This document shows positions 34,891 to 43,734 of a stretch of 64,000 nt of DNA, in pieces; position 1 is the first letter of the stretch; every line of letters begins with the position of its first letter. The stretch is from positions 1 to 64,000 of the forward strand of contig NZ_LMNG01000010.1 in assembly GCF_001423295.1 (NCBI RefSeq), given 5' to 3'. The translations under genes were made by a program, and so were the position numbers. The notes beneath the pieces are model-generated. The model saw nothing but the letters and a program-made list of their open reading frames with translations. It had not been told where the DNA came from and did not search any database. Source of the stretch: Methylobacterium sp. Leaf112 (GTDB lineage Bacteria; Pseudomonadota; Alphaproteobacteria; Rhizobiales; Beijerinckiaceae).

Positions 34891-35792
34891 CGACGCCGGT
34901 GCCGACCCGGATTCCCAGTCAGGCCAAGCAGCCCGGTCCGGCCAAGAAGCCCGGTCCGGCCAAGCAGCCTGGATCGGCCAAGAAGCCCGGTTCGGCGGGG
35001 AAGCCGAGCCTGCGGCTTCGCTTTCCGCAGCCGCGCCCGATCAGGCTTCGGCTCGTCGATGCCGTCACCCTCGCGGCCGTCGGCCTTCTGGTGCTGAAGC
35101 TCGCCGCGCTGACGGTCGAGGATGCGAAGCCGGTGCCGGGTGCGCCCCTGCCGGACTTCGCCCGTGTTCTCTCCAAGGCACGCACGGGGTACGAGCCGTC
35201 GGATCCGGCCACCACCGGCTCCGTGACGCCCAAGGAACCGGAAAAGCCGGCCGCCGAGCCCACGAAGGCACCGACCCGGCCCCCACCGCCTCCGGAAGCG
35301 ATGCCGGAATCCGAGCGCGCGATCCTCGAACGCCTGTCGACGCGCCGTGAGACGCTCAAGCAGCGCAGCGATGCCCTCGATCTGCGCGAGCAGCTGATCG
35401 GCACGGCCGAGCGCAAGCTCGAAACCGGCATCGATGCCCTGAAACAGGGTGAAGGCAGCGCGGAGGGCGGCGCGACCCAGCGGGCGGAGGCGGAGAAGGC
35501 GGCGCTGAAGAACATCGTCACCATGTACGAGACGATGAAGCCCAAGGACGCCGCCCGGGTGTTCGACCGTCTCACCCTGGAGGTGCTGGTGCCCATCGTG
35601 CTGGCGATGAACCCGCGCAAGATGGCGGAGGTTCTCGCCCTGATGCAGTCGGAGCCGGCGGAGAAACTCACCGTCGCCCTCGCCAACCGCGCCCGCGGCA
35701 TGGCGCCGGCACAGGCCCCGGTGGTCGCCGGCCTCGGCCCCAACGAGCTGCAGGCCATCGAGCCTTCCGGCCGGGTGGAACCGAAGCGCTGA
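34887..35792 (+). CDS. motE: MotE-type periplasmic chaperone (MgtE_N domain)
   Basis: The 301-residue protein starts with lysine/proline repeats of the form AK-K/Q-PG-P/S (residues 14-36), a membrane span (LVDAVTLAAVGLLVLKLAAL), a proline-rich linker and the conserved C-terminus: LKNIVTMYETMKPKDAARVF, DRLTLEVLVPIVLAMNPRKM and AEVLALMQSEPAEKLTVALA. MotE is known as a chaperone for the periplasmic motor protein MotC in Sinorhizobium. It is coupled to the DUF6468 gene. A terminator-like hairpin follows about 85 bases later. Confidence 0.85.
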   Translation: MTTPVPTRIPSQAKQPGPAKKPGPAKQPGSAKKPGSAGKPSLRLRFPQPRPIRLRLVDAVTLAAVGLLVLKLAALTVEDAKPVPGAPLPDFARVLSKARTGYEPSDPATTGSVTPKEPEKPAAEPTKAPTRPPPPPEAMPESERAILERLSTRRETLKQRSDALDLREQLIGTAERKLETGIDALKQGEGSAEGGATQRAEAEKAALKNIVTMYETMKPKDAARVFDRLTLEVLVPIVLAMNPRKMAEVLALMQSEPAEKLTVALANRARGMAPAQAPVVAGLGPNELQAIEPSGRVEPKR

Positions 35793-35876
35793 CGCTTGGG
35801 TCTCAGACCATCCTTATGGTTGCGCGCGCCGGGCGTCGGGGTTAGGCGGCAGGCTCGGATGCCACCATACGGCACC

Positions 35877-35905
35877 GCCCGCCGTCAATCGGAGGGCGGG
35901 CTTTC
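35877..35905 (+). terminator. Terminator-like hairpin after motE
   Basis: GCCCGCC (35877-35883) pairs with GGCGGGC (35895-35901) and is followed by TTTC. The T-run is short. It sits 85 bases past motE, before the ialB start. Confidence 0.45.
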
Positions 35906-35953
35906 GCGGGAGTGGCGTCGCACACGCTCGAGACGCATCCCTGGAGGCCCAGC

Positions 35954-36652
35954 TTGTCGCCGCTCTATCCGTTCCGCCCGCAGACCGCCGCGCTGTTCGG
36001 CCTGTCCCTGTCGCTCGCACTCCTGCCCTTCCTGACCACGCAGACCTTCGCTCAGGACGAGGGCGAGCCGGAGGCGCCCGCCGTGACGGCGCCGAAAGCA
36101 AAGCCGAAACCGAAGCCCGCCCCGGCGGCCAAGCCCGCGCCTGCGGCCAAACCGGCTCCCGCCACGACGGCGCCCGCCACGACGGCGTCCACGGCCGTCT
36201 GGCCGGCCGGCGCGAGTTCGGTCAGCGAGGTCTACGGCGACTGGACCGTCGTCTGCGCCCGGGAAGGCGCCGGGCCGTCGACCTGCACGCTGATGCAGGC
36301 CCAAGGGTCGAAGACGGATGGACGCCGCTCCTTCGCCATCGAACTGCGCTCGCCCGCCGAGGGCCGTGCCGCCGGACTGATTCTGATGCCGCTCGGGGTC
36401 AACATCGAGGGCGGCGTCCAGTTCAAGCTCGACGAGGCGGTTCTCGGACAGGGTGCGCCCTATCTGAGCTGCAGTCAGGAAGGCTGCATCGTCCCCGTCA
36501 GCTTCCCGACCCTCGCGACGGACACGATGAAAACGGCCAAGGCCCTGACGGTCACGGCCACGCGGCCGGACGCCAAGGAACCGGTGGTCATCACCGTGCC
36601 CCTCGGGGGCTTCGGTCCCGCCCTGGCCCGCGCCGCCGCGTTGGCGGGCTGA
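35954..36652 (+). CDS. IalB-family (invasion-associated locus B) exported protein
   Basis: I chose TTG 35954 since GGAGG is six bases upstream; the frame opens at GTG 35912. The 232-residue precursor has a signal (LFGLSLSLALLPFLTTQTFA), a lysine/proline/alanine-rich linker (KPKPKPAPAAKPAPAAKP and more) and the IalB domain: YGDWTVVCAREGAGPSTCTL, GLILMPLGVNIEGGVQFKLD and LSCSQEGCIVPVSFPTLATD. The four cysteines would form disulphides. IalB proteins are periplasmic proteins of unknown biochemical function, common in Hyphomicrobiales. It sits in the flagellar region downstream of motE. Confidence 0.85.
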   Translation: MSPLYPFRPQTAALFGLSLSLALLPFLTTQTFAQDEGEPEAPAVTAPKAKPKPKPAPAAKPAPAAKPAPATTAPATTASTAVWPAGASSVSEVYGDWTVVCAREGAGPSTCTLMQAQGSKTDGRRSFAIELRSPAEGRAAGLILMPLGVNIEGGVQFKLDEAVLGQGAPYLSCSQEGCIVPVSFPTLATDTMKTAKALTVTATRPDAKEPVVITVPLGGFGPALARAAALAG

Positions 36653-36774
36653 CACCGATGCGGTGGTGATCCGGCGCGCGCCGGCACCGCCGACGAACCG
36701 ACCGAGAGCCAAGCGCAACAAAAATCCGCGCCCGACGAGACCATCGGCTCGGTCACACTCACGAGGAAACGCCC

Positions 36775-37185
36775 ATGAAGTCCGTTCTGACCGCCTGCGT
36801 GTTCGCCGCCCTGGCGACCGCGCCCGCCCTCGCCCAGACGACACCGGACGCCCCGCCACCCGATGCCGCCGCACCGGAGAACAGGCCTCCGGAAACGAAG
36901 GCCGAACGCCAGCGCAACAGCGCCGCCAAACTCTCCGGGCTCCTGTACTTCGTGCAGAATGCGTGTCCGGACCTGCAGCCCGACTACGCCCGCTTCAAGA
37001 CCGTGGTCTCTAGCCTCGGGGTGACCCTGGAAGACCTCTCGGCCGGCGACCTCCTGTTGCGGTCGCGCACCTACACCGAGGTCTACACCAAGGACACGCC
37101 CGCGAACTGCACCCGGGCCGAGGCCAATTTCGGTCCGGCCGGGACGACGATCCCCGGGCTCGTCGTCAAGCGGGCGGCACAGTAG
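36775..37185 (+). CDS. Small exported protein, hypothetical
   Basis: The 136-residue precursor starts MKSVLTACVFAALATAPALA, a signal peptide with AQT at the cleavage site. A proline-rich section is followed by a compact domain: SGLLYFVQNACPDLQPDYAR and ANCTRAEANFGPAGTTIPGL, with two cysteines that could pair. The family is unknown. It lies between ialB and the large TPR gene and may be part of the same periplasmic module. Confidence 0.65.
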   Translation: MKSVLTACVFAALATAPALAQTTPDAPPPDAAAPENRPPETKAERQRNSAAKLSGLLYFVQNACPDLQPDYARFKTVVSSLGVTLEDLSAGDLLLRSRTYTEVYTKDTPANCTRAEANFGPAGTTIPGLVVKRAAQ

Positions 37186-37200
37186 CGCCGCGCCCGGCTT

Positions 37201-37216
37201 TTAAGCCCACGTTAGC
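37201..37216. promoter_or_regulatory. CtrA-like box TTAA-N7-TTAGC upstream of the TPR protein
   Basis: TTAA (37201-37204), seven bases, TTAGC (37212-37216): one mismatch to the CtrA consensus. It lies 91 bases before the preferred start of the TPR gene. Confidence 0.4.
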
Positions 37217-37306
37217 CCTGGCCTGAGAGAGTACCAGGACGGTGTGGCGTATGGCGCCCGTCTCGCGGTGCGAGTCGGGTGCCCCTCGGGTTTGGCGAAT
37301 TCTGCG

Positions 37307-40300
37307 ATGGGTCTGGGTGCCGGTATCGCGACTCGACGGCGTCGGCCCCTGGCCGGCCTCGCCGCGGCGTCGATCCTCGCCGGTCTGGTCCTGTGCGGAC
37401 CCGCCGATGCAGGGCGCCTGACATCGGCTGCCGGCACGCAGGCCGAGCGCTACGGCCGTATCGCCCTGAGCTTCGACACCGCCGTCACGGTCAAGGCCCG
37501 GATTTCGGGGGCGGTTCTCGTCATCACCTTCTCGGAGCGCAGTCCCGCCTTCGCGGAACGCCTCGCCGCGCAGATGCCGGACTACGTGTCCGTGGTCCGG
37601 CGGGATCCCGACGGGGCCGGCCTGCGGCTCGCCCTGCAACGGCCCTATCGCGTCAACGTGCAGAGCGCGGGCGAGACGACGTTCATCGATCTCCTGCCCC
37701 TCGACTGGGCCGGTCTGCCGCCCCCCCTGCCGCCCGAGATCGTGGCCGAGCTGTTCGCCCGGACCCAGGCCGCCGAGGCCGCCCTGCGCGCTGCCCGTCC
37801 GAAGCCGCCCGAGCCCGTCCGGCTGCCCCTGGAACTGGCCCTTCGCCCCAACTTCATGCGCCTCAGCCTGCGTCTGCCCGAATCCGCGACGGCGCGGTTC
37901 GAGCGCGACGGCGCGGCCACGCGCCTCGACCTGCCCGGCGCATGGCGGATCGACGACACCGCGACGCGCGGACGTCTGAAGCCCGCGGTGGCGGCCCTGT
38001 CCGTGGAGGGGGATACGGCGGGCGCCCGTCTGCTGGTGACTCCCGCGGACGGGTACGAGGTCACCCATACGCGCGACGCCGACGGCGTCACCCTCGATCT
38101 GATCCCCAAGGCCCGGGAGACGAAGCCGTCCGAGGCCCGCGCGGCGGACCCCACGGCCGACGTCAAGACCGCGGCGGTTGAGCCCAACCCGTCCTCCGGC
38201 GCGCCCGCGACCGCTCCGGTGCAGCCGGTCGCAGGCGCGTCGGCAAAGCCGCCGGCCGCCGTGGCGCGAGCGGCCGTGATCCGTCCCGCCGGCCCCGGGT
38301 TGGTGTTCCCCTTCGAGCGGATGCCGGCCGCGGCCCTGTTCGAGCGGGCGGGCATCGCCACCCTCGTGTTCGAGACGCCGGCCCCCGTGAGCGTTCCATC
38401 GGGCGATCCGATCCTGACGCCCCTGGGGCCGCCCGTGCGAACGGGTGGTTTCGTCACCCTGCGGTTCCCCGTCCCGCGCGAGCGTCTGCTCGACCTCGTT
38501 CCGGTCGGCCCCACCGAGGCTCCGACGGGCTGGGAACTCGTGGCGGGCACGGATCTCGCGGCGAGCGAATCCCTATCGGCGGTTCGGAATGCGGGGGCGA
38601 ACGGGCGCCTCGGCGTCGGGGTGAAGCTGCCCAGCCCCGGCGGTGCCACCTGGCTCGACCTCGACGGAGAACGCATCGGCGTCGTCACCGGTCACGGTCC
38701 GAAGCCCGCCGGCATCGCGAAGCGTCAGGCCTTCGTCGATTTCGAGTTGCTGCCGAGCCGGCAGGGCATCGCCGTCCTGGCGCAGGCGGACGATCTGCTG
38801 GTCAGGCCGGACCTCGACGGTGTCTCCATCGGCCGGGATTCCGGCCTGGCCGTGTCGGGCGTCGCGCGGGCCACCGATGCACCGCTGGCGGCCGTCGCCG
38901 ATCTCGCCGTCGATCGCGGCCCCTGGGAGGCCTCGCGCCGGGGTGACGTTCGGGAGCTCCTGCGCCACCAGCTCGAAGCGGTGACGGAGGCGTCCCGCGT
39001 CGCCCGCGGCCCCCTGCGCCTGACCCTGGCCAGGAGTTTCCTCGCGAACGGCCTCTCGATCGAGGCTTACGGCGTCCTCAAGGTCGCGGTGGCGGAGGAT
39101 CCGGTGCTGGCCGGCCAGCGCGATGTCTCGCTTCTCATCGCCATCGCGGCCGCCCGCATGGGCCACACGGGCGAGGCACGGCGCATTCTGGAGAGCGACG
39201 GCCTGAAATCCGATCCGGAAGTGCGCCTGTGGCAGGGCTACCTCGACGCCCTCGCGGGCCAGTGGGCCAAGGCCGACGGGGCGTTCCGGGAGACCGCCGG
39301 CATCCTCGAACGGTACCCCGACGATCTGCAGATCCTCCTGCGCAGCGCGGCCGCCGAAGCGGCCATCGAGGCGGGCGACTGGGACTCGGCGAGCCGCCAC
39401 ATCACCCTGGCGGGGGCGCGCTTTCCGGAGCGGCCGCTGCGCGATCGGCTCGCACTCCTGCGCGCCCGCATCGACGAGGTCACGGGCCGCACCACCGTCG
39501 CCCTGGAGAGCTACCGCCGCCTCGCGGAAGCGGGGGACGGCCCCGTCGCGGCGGATGCCGCGTTGCGCGCCGCCATCCTGGCCCATGCCTCGGCCAAGCT
39601 GCCGCTCACCGAGGCCATCGACCGGATCGAGACCCTGTCGCTCACCTGGCACGGCGACGAGATCGAAACCCGGGCGATCGCGGCCCTCGCCAATCTCTAC
39701 AAGGAGGCCGGGCGCTGGCGTCAGGCCTTCACGGCCGCGCGCCGGGCCGACGCCCTGCGCGGCCAGTCGCCCATCGCCCGCGCCCTGCACGATTCGGCCC
39801 TGGCCCTCTTCGACGAGCTCTATCTGGGCGAGCGCGGCGCGAACCTGTCCGGCGTCGAGGCCCTGGCGCTGTACTTCGACTTCAAGGACTACGCCCCGAT
39901 CGGTCGGCGGGGCGACGAGATCGTGCGCCGCCTCTCGGATCGCCTGGTGGAACTCGACCTCCTCGACTCCGCCGGGGACCTGCTGCAGCATCAGGTGGAC
40001 CACCGCCTCGCCGGTCCGGCCCGCGCCGAGGTGGCCGCGCGGCTCGCCACCATCCGGCTCATGGACGAAAAGCCGCTGGCCGCGCTCCAGGTCCTCGACG
40101 CGACCTATCTGCCCGAACTGCCGGAGGATCTGCGCCGGGCCCGCGCGCTCCTCCGGGCACGCGCCCTGTCCGACCTGTCGCGGACGGACCTCGCCCTGGA
40201 GACCATCGAGGGCGAGCCGGGGGCCGATGCGGCGCGCCTGCGGGCCGACATCCTGTGGACCGGACGGCGCTGGCGCGAGGCCGGCGAGGCGCACGAGACC

Positions 40301-40666
40301 CTGGTGAGCGAGGCCTGGCGCCAACGGGCCCCCCTGGACGACAAGGAGCGGACCGACGTCCTACGCGCCGCCATCGCGTACGGGCTGGCCGGCGAAACCC
40401 TGAGCCTGGAACGCCTGCGGGCGAAGTTCGCCGACCCGATGGCGGACAGCATCGACGCGCGCACCTTCGCCCTGCTGACCCAGCCCAATGCCGTGCGCAC
40501 GGCGGGTTTCCGCGAGATCGCCCAGAAGGCCACGAGTGCCGAGACCCTGCGATCCTTCCTCACGGAATACCGCAAGCGCTATCCCGACGCCGCCGTGCCC
40601 GAGCGGGGCAAGCGCGAGGGCGAGGCCCGCGCCGATGCGCAGGGACCGGCAACCCCGCCCGGCTGA
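37307..40666 (+). CDS. Large exported TPR protein of the flagellar locus
   Basis: The 1,119-residue precursor (ATG 37307; GTG 37244 also possible) has a signal-like segment (LAGLAAASILAGLVLCGPAD) and an AMIN-like beta domain (YGRIALSFDTAVTVKARISG, ISGAVLVITFSERSPAFAER). A long middle includes two further beta repeats and an alanine/proline linker. The second half is helical with TPR-like repeats (SIEAYGVLKVAVAEDPVLAG, GHTGEARRILESDGLKSDPE, AIRAL-type and RQAFTAARRADALRGQSPIA). It probably acts in the periplasm, perhaps on motor or rod parts, but no function is established. A terminator separates it from convergent fliP. Confidence 0.65.
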   Translation: MGLGAGIATRRRRPLAGLAAASILAGLVLCGPADAGRLTSAAGTQAERYGRIALSFDTAVTVKARISGAVLVITFSERSPAFAERLAAQMPDYVSVVRRDPDGAGLRLALQRPYRVNVQSAGETTFIDLLPLDWAGLPPPLPPEIVAELFARTQAAEAALRAARPKPPEPVRLPLELALRPNFMRLSLRLPESATARFERDGAATRLDLPGAWRIDDTATRGRLKPAVAALSVEGDTAGARLLVTPADGYEVTHTRDADGVTLDLIPKARETKPSEARAADPTADVKTAAVEPNPSSGAPATAPVQPVAGASAKPPAAVARAAVIRPAGPGLVFPFERMPAAALFERAGIATLVFETPAPVSVPSGDPILTPLGPPVRTGGFVTLRFPVPRERLLDLVPVGPTEAPTGWELVAGTDLAASESLSAVRNAGANGRLGVGVKLPSPGGATWLDLDGERIGVVTGHGPKPAGIAKRQAFVDFELLPSRQGIAVLAQADDLLVRPDLDGVSIGRDSGLAVSGVARATDAPLAAVADLAVDRGPWEASRRGDVRELLRHQLEAVTEASRVARGPLRLTLARSFLANGLSIEAYGVLKVAVAEDPVLAGQRDVSLLIAIAAARMGHTGEARRILESDGLKSDPEVRLWQGYLDALAGQWAKADGAFRETAGILERYPDDLQILLRSAAAEAAIEAGDWDSASRHITLAGARFPERPLRDRLALLRARIDEVTGRTTVALESYRRLAEAGDGPVAADAALRAAILAHASAKLPLTEAIDRIETLSLTWHGDEIETRAIAALANLYKEAGRWRQAFTAARRADALRGQSPIARALHDSALALFDELYLGERGANLSGVEALALYFDFKDYAPIGRRGDEIVRRLSDRLVELDLLDSAGDLLQHQVDHRLAGPARAEVAARLATIRLMDEKPLAALQVLDATYLPELPEDLRRARALLRARALSDLSRTDLALETIEGEPGADAARLRADILWTGRRWREAGEAHETLVSEAWRQRAPLDDKERTDVLRAAIAYGLAGETLSLERLRAKFADPMADSIDARTFALLTQPNAVRTAGFREIAQKATSAETLRSFLTEYRKRYPDAAVPERGKREGEARADAQGPATPPG

Positions 40667-40693
40667 TCGGGACCGCCGGGCTGACCGGCGCCG

Positions 40694-40730
40694 AGCCGCG
40701 AGGCAAGTCTTCTCCGTCGCGCGGCTTTTT
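40694..40730 (+). terminator. Terminator between the TPR gene and fliP
   Basis: GCCGCG (40695-40700) pairs with CGCGGC (40720-40725) across a 19-base loop and is followed by TTTTT (40726-40730), right at the end of convergent fliP. Confidence 0.5.
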
Positions 40731-41473
40731 CAGGTGCCGTAGCTCTGCACCAGGGACCCGGCCACCAGGGTCCAGCCGTCGACGAGGACGAAGAAGATCA
40801 GCTTGAACGGCAGGGCCACCGTGGCGGGCGGCACCATCATCATGCCCACCGCCATGAGGATCGACGCCACCACGAGATCGATGATCAGGAACGGGATGAA
40901 CAGGAGAAAGCCGATCTCGAAGGCCCGCCGGAGCTCCGAGATCATGAAGGCCGGGGTGACGATCTCGAGGCCGATGGCCTCCGGGCCGGACGGGACCGGC
41001 ACCTTCGCCATGTCGAGGAACAGCTTGAGATCCTTCTCCCGGACGTTCTTCAGCATGAACGCCTTGAACGGCGCCGAGGCGCGCTCGAACGCGACGCTCT
41101 GGGTGATCTGACCGGCGATGAGGGGCTCGATCCCGGTGCGGTAGGCTTCCCGCCCGACGGGGGCCATGACGAAGGCCGTGAGGAAAAGCGCGAGGCTCGT
41201 GACCACGGCGTTGGGCGGCGCGCTCTGGGTGCCCAGCGCCGAGCGCAGGATCGAGAACACCACCACGATCCGGGTGAACGAGGTCGCCATCACGAGGACC
41301 GAGGGCGCAAGCGCCAGGACCGTGATGAGGGCGACGAGCTGCAGCGCGCGCTCGGTGACGCCGCCGGCGCCGAGATCCACGGAGAGGCTCTGTGCCGTGG
41401 CCGCGCCCGCCACCAGGGTCAGGCCGAGCGCCGTCGCGGCGAGCGCGACGGCGCGGCGATTGGATCGGATCAT
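40730..41473 (-). CDS. fliP: Flagellar export apparatus protein FliP
   Basis: The 247-residue precursor starts MIRSNRRAVALAATALGLTL (ATG 41473; the frame opens upstream to 41539) with a signal peptide and the FliP body: LAPSVLVMATSFTRIVVVFS, ILRSALGTQSAPPNAVVTSL, FMISELRRAFEIGFLLFIPF and MMVPPATVALPFKLIFFVLV. FliP forms the core of the export gate with FliQ and FliR. It is transcribed with fliO. Confidence 0.96.
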   Translation of the reverse strand: MIRSNRRAVALAATALGLTLVAGAATAQSLSVDLGAGGVTERALQLVALITVLALAPSVLVMATSFTRIVVVFSILRSALGTQSAPPNAVVTSLALFLTAFVMAPVGREAYRTGIEPLIAGQITQSVAFERASAPFKAFMLKNVREKDLKLFLDMAKVPVPSGPEAIGLEIVTPAFMISELRRAFEIGFLLFIPFLIIDLVVASILMAVGMMMVPPATVALPFKLIFFVLVDGWTLVAGSLVQSYGT

Positions 41474-41579
41474 CTTGGTTCCGCAGGGATCTGGCGGGGC
41501 GCCGCGCGATGCGATTCCCCGGAACGTCGCGTCCTCCACCGCAAACCTGTCGGTGTCATGACCGAAGCGGGCCCGGCGG

Positions 41580-43016
41580 TCAGCTCTTCTTGTCGAGGGG
41601 GCGGCCGAGCAGCCGGGCGAATTCGGCCTCGATCTCCTCGACGGAGAACGGGTTCGGTGCCGGAGCGGCCTTCGTCGGCGTAGGCTTGACCGGATCGGGC
41701 TTGACCGGCTCGGGCGTCGGCGGCGGGGGCTCCGGCGCGAGGGGTGGCGCCACCGGTCCGTCGGGGGGCGGCGCGGAACGGTCCATGTCGAGTCCAGAAC
41801 GGTCTAGTCCGGAACGGTCCGGCTCGGTCACGGGGGCGGCGGGTCGGGGGGCTTCGAACAGGTCGTCGGCCTGCCCCGCATCGGGCTCGGGCGCCTCGGC
41901 GGTCGCGGCCATGGCGGCGGCGATCGGGTCGACGGCGTCGGGCTCGGCCGGCCGGGGCTCCGCGAAGGTGGGGGCGGCGGCCGGTTCGGCGACGGCGGCG
42001 ACGGGGGTGAACACCGCCTCGGGTTGCGCCCGAGGCTCCGCCATCATCACGGGCGCGGGCGCGGGGATCGGAGCCGGCTCCGGGGCGACCACGAAGGTCG
42101 GCGCGGGCGGCGCCGGCACGGGTTCGCGGTTCGGCTCGGGCAGGCGCGGGGGCGCCGCGGCGGGAGACGGGCGGCGCACGGCCTGTTCGAGCTGGCGGGC
42201 CATGTCGGAGAGGATGGCCGCGTCGAAGCTGCGCTGCGGCACCGGCGCCTCGGGGCGAACTTCAGGAATCGGCTCGGGATCGGGGCGGGACGCCTCCTCG
42301 GCGGCCTGGGCACGCTTGGCCGCGCCGGGCACGAGGTTGGCGAGGGAGGGCGGCAGGCGACGGGCCGGGCGCGACGCGGGGGGGTCGGTGCGGGGCGCCG
42401 GCTCGGTGGCCGGTTCGCGGATGCGAGCCGTCTCGGCGGCAAAACTCGGTTCTGGGGAACGGGTCGGCTCGGGCGCGCGCGGCGCCTCCGGCACGAAGAT
42501 GTCCGCCGTGTCGGGCGCAGAGAGGTCGAGGGGGCGGCCGACGCTCGCCGGGCGGGTGGTCGAGCCGGGCAGGGGCGGGGCCACCACCACCGGCATCTCG
42601 AACGCCGGTTCGAAGGCCGGCTGGAACCGGGGCGGCTCGAGGGAGGCGGCGGGCTCCGCCTCGGATTCCAGCTCGGGCTCCCGGCGGGCCGCCTCGTCGG
42701 TGCCGAGCCGCGCGCCGACGCCGCGCGAGATGTTGCGCTCGATCACCACGTCGTTGGGGCCGCCCACGAGGAGCAGGTGCTCGACGTTGTCCCGCCGCAG
42801 CAGGATGAGCTGACGCTGCCGGTCGAGTTCGTAGATGTCGACGATGCCGAGGCGCGGCTGGCGTCCCCGCGCACCGAGTTTCGTCGAGAGGGCGTGGCCC
42901 CGGCCGGTCAGGCGGCGGAAGGCGAACACCACGGCGGCCAGCACCGCGAAGATCACGATGAAGATGATCGCGAACTGGATCGTCGAGGAGCCGTCTGAAC
43001 TGAAGAACGAAGACAA
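41580..43016 (-). CDS. fliO: FliO-like protein with a very long proline/alanine-rich tail
   Basis: The N-terminal 100 residues match FliO: one span (IQFAIIFIVIFAVLAAVVFA) and a small cytoplasmic domain (PRLGIVDIYELDRQRQLILL, RRDNVEHLLLVGGPNDVVIE). From about residue 105 to the end there are some 370 residues of proline, alanine and acidic residues with little structure, ending in NPFSVEEIEAEFARLLGRPL. E. coli FliO is about 120 residues, so the tail is unusual in length. The start is uncertain: TTG 43016 has GAGAG upstream, GTG 43046 is ten codons earlier. FliO helps FliP to fold in the membrane. Confidence 0.8.
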   Translation of the reverse strand: MSSFFSSDGSSTIQFAIIFIVIFAVLAAVVFAFRRLTGRGHALSTKLGARGRQPRLGIVDIYELDRQRQLILLRRDNVEHLLLVGGPNDVVIERNISRGVGARLGTDEAARREPELESEAEPAASLEPPRFQPAFEPAFEMPVVVAPPLPGSTTRPASVGRPLDLSAPDTADIFVPEAPRAPEPTRSPEPSFAAETARIREPATEPAPRTDPPASRPARRLPPSLANLVPGAAKRAQAAEEASRPDPEPIPEVRPEAPVPQRSFDAAILSDMARQLEQAVRRPSPAAAPPRLPEPNREPVPAPPAPTFVVAPEPAPIPAPAPVMMAEPRAQPEAVFTPVAAVAEPAAAPTFAEPRPAEPDAVDPIAAAMAATAEAPEPDAGQADDLFEAPRPAAPVTEPDRSGLDRSGLDMDRSAPPPDGPVAPPLAPEPPPPTPEPVKPDPVKPTPTKAAPAPNPFSVEEIEAEFARLLGRPLDKKS

Positions 43017-43106
43017 GACCGGGGTCTCTCGCTTTTTAGGGGCCACCGGCCCGACGCAACGCTGGTGGAAGCACTATCACGCCCGCGCCGAGCCGGGGCA
43101 ACAACG

Positions 43107-43122
43107 TTAAGACTTCGTTAAC
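43107..43122. promoter_or_regulatory. CtrA box 1, fliO/flgB region
   Basis: TTAA (43107-43110), GACTTCG, TTAAC (43118-43122) matches the CtrA consensus exactly. It lies 60-90 bases before the fliO start. Confidence 0.75.
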
Positions 43123-43165
43123 AGGCTGTTGATGCGGCGGCCGACTGTTCCGCCGGCGCAGGATC

Positions 43166-43181
43166 TTAACGCGGCGTTAAC
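43166..43181. promoter_or_regulatory. CtrA box 2, fliO/flgB region
   Basis: TTAA (43166-43169), CGCGGCG, TTAAC (43177-43181) is a second exact CtrA match, 69 bases before flgB. Box 1 is 43 bases away. Confidence 0.75.
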
Positions 43182-43189
43182 CATGGGCA

Positions 43190-43204
43190 CGGCAGATTTT
43201 GCCC
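43190..43204. promoter_or_regulatory. CGGCA-N5-TGCCC element, flgB promoter
   Basis: CGGCA (43190-43194) and TGCCC (43200-43204) match the palindromes at fliL and flgI/fliX except for the last base. It lies between CtrA box 2 and the flgB start. Confidence 0.45.
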
Positions 43205-43249
43205 ATCGCCCGGCAATTCCAACCGGGCGCGGTCGCTGGAGATCGCACC

Positions 43250-43681
43250 GTGTCCGTCACCGACCTGCCCACCCTCGGCATGCTGCGCACCCGGATGCAG
43301 TGGCACCAGACCCGCCAGAAGATCCTGGCCGAGAACGTCGCCAACGCCGACATGCCGGGGTTCAAGCCGCGTGATCTGGCGAACCCCGATCTCGGTCGCG
43401 GCACTGGCGGCGGTACCCTGGCGATGACCCAACCCGTGGGCGCGTCGGGGGGCAGCCTCGCGGTGACGAGCCCGGCGCATATCGCCCTCGCCGGGATGGG
43501 GGAGGGGCCAGGCGCCGATCCGCGCCGGGTCCGGGGCTTCGAGATCAGGCCGAGCGGAAACGGTGTGAATCTCGAGGAGGAGATGATCAAGGCCGCCGAC
43601 AACCAGGGCAGCTACGGCTTGGCCTCGTCCATGTACCAGAAGAGCCTCGAGACACTGAAGATCGCCATCGGCAAGCGCTGA
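43250..43681 (+). CDS. flgB: Flagellar proximal rod protein FlgB
   Basis: GTG 43250 (MSVTDLPTLGMLRTRMQWHQ) has GGAG about nine bases upstream; an in-frame start further upstream is less likely. The 143-residue protein carries RQKILAENVANADMPGFKPR and the C-terminal NLEEEMIKAADNQGSYGLAS helix. It opens the forward set flgB-flgC-fliE-fliQ-fliR-flhB. Confidence 0.95.
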   Translation: MSVTDLPTLGMLRTRMQWHQTRQKILAENVANADMPGFKPRDLANPDLGRGTGGGTLAMTQPVGASGGSLAVTSPAHIALAGMGEGPGADPRRVRGFEIRPSGNGVNLEEEMIKAADNQGSYGLASSMYQKSLETLKIAIGKR

Positions 43682-43734
43682 CCGACCCGCCGATCCTCCG
43701 CCCGCTGAACGCCCCTCGACGACGGTAGAGCGCC

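Noticed and set aside
43186..43204. Sigma-54 promoter (GG/GC elements) before flgB
   Set aside because: The GG-to-GC spacing is wrong by three bases in every register.
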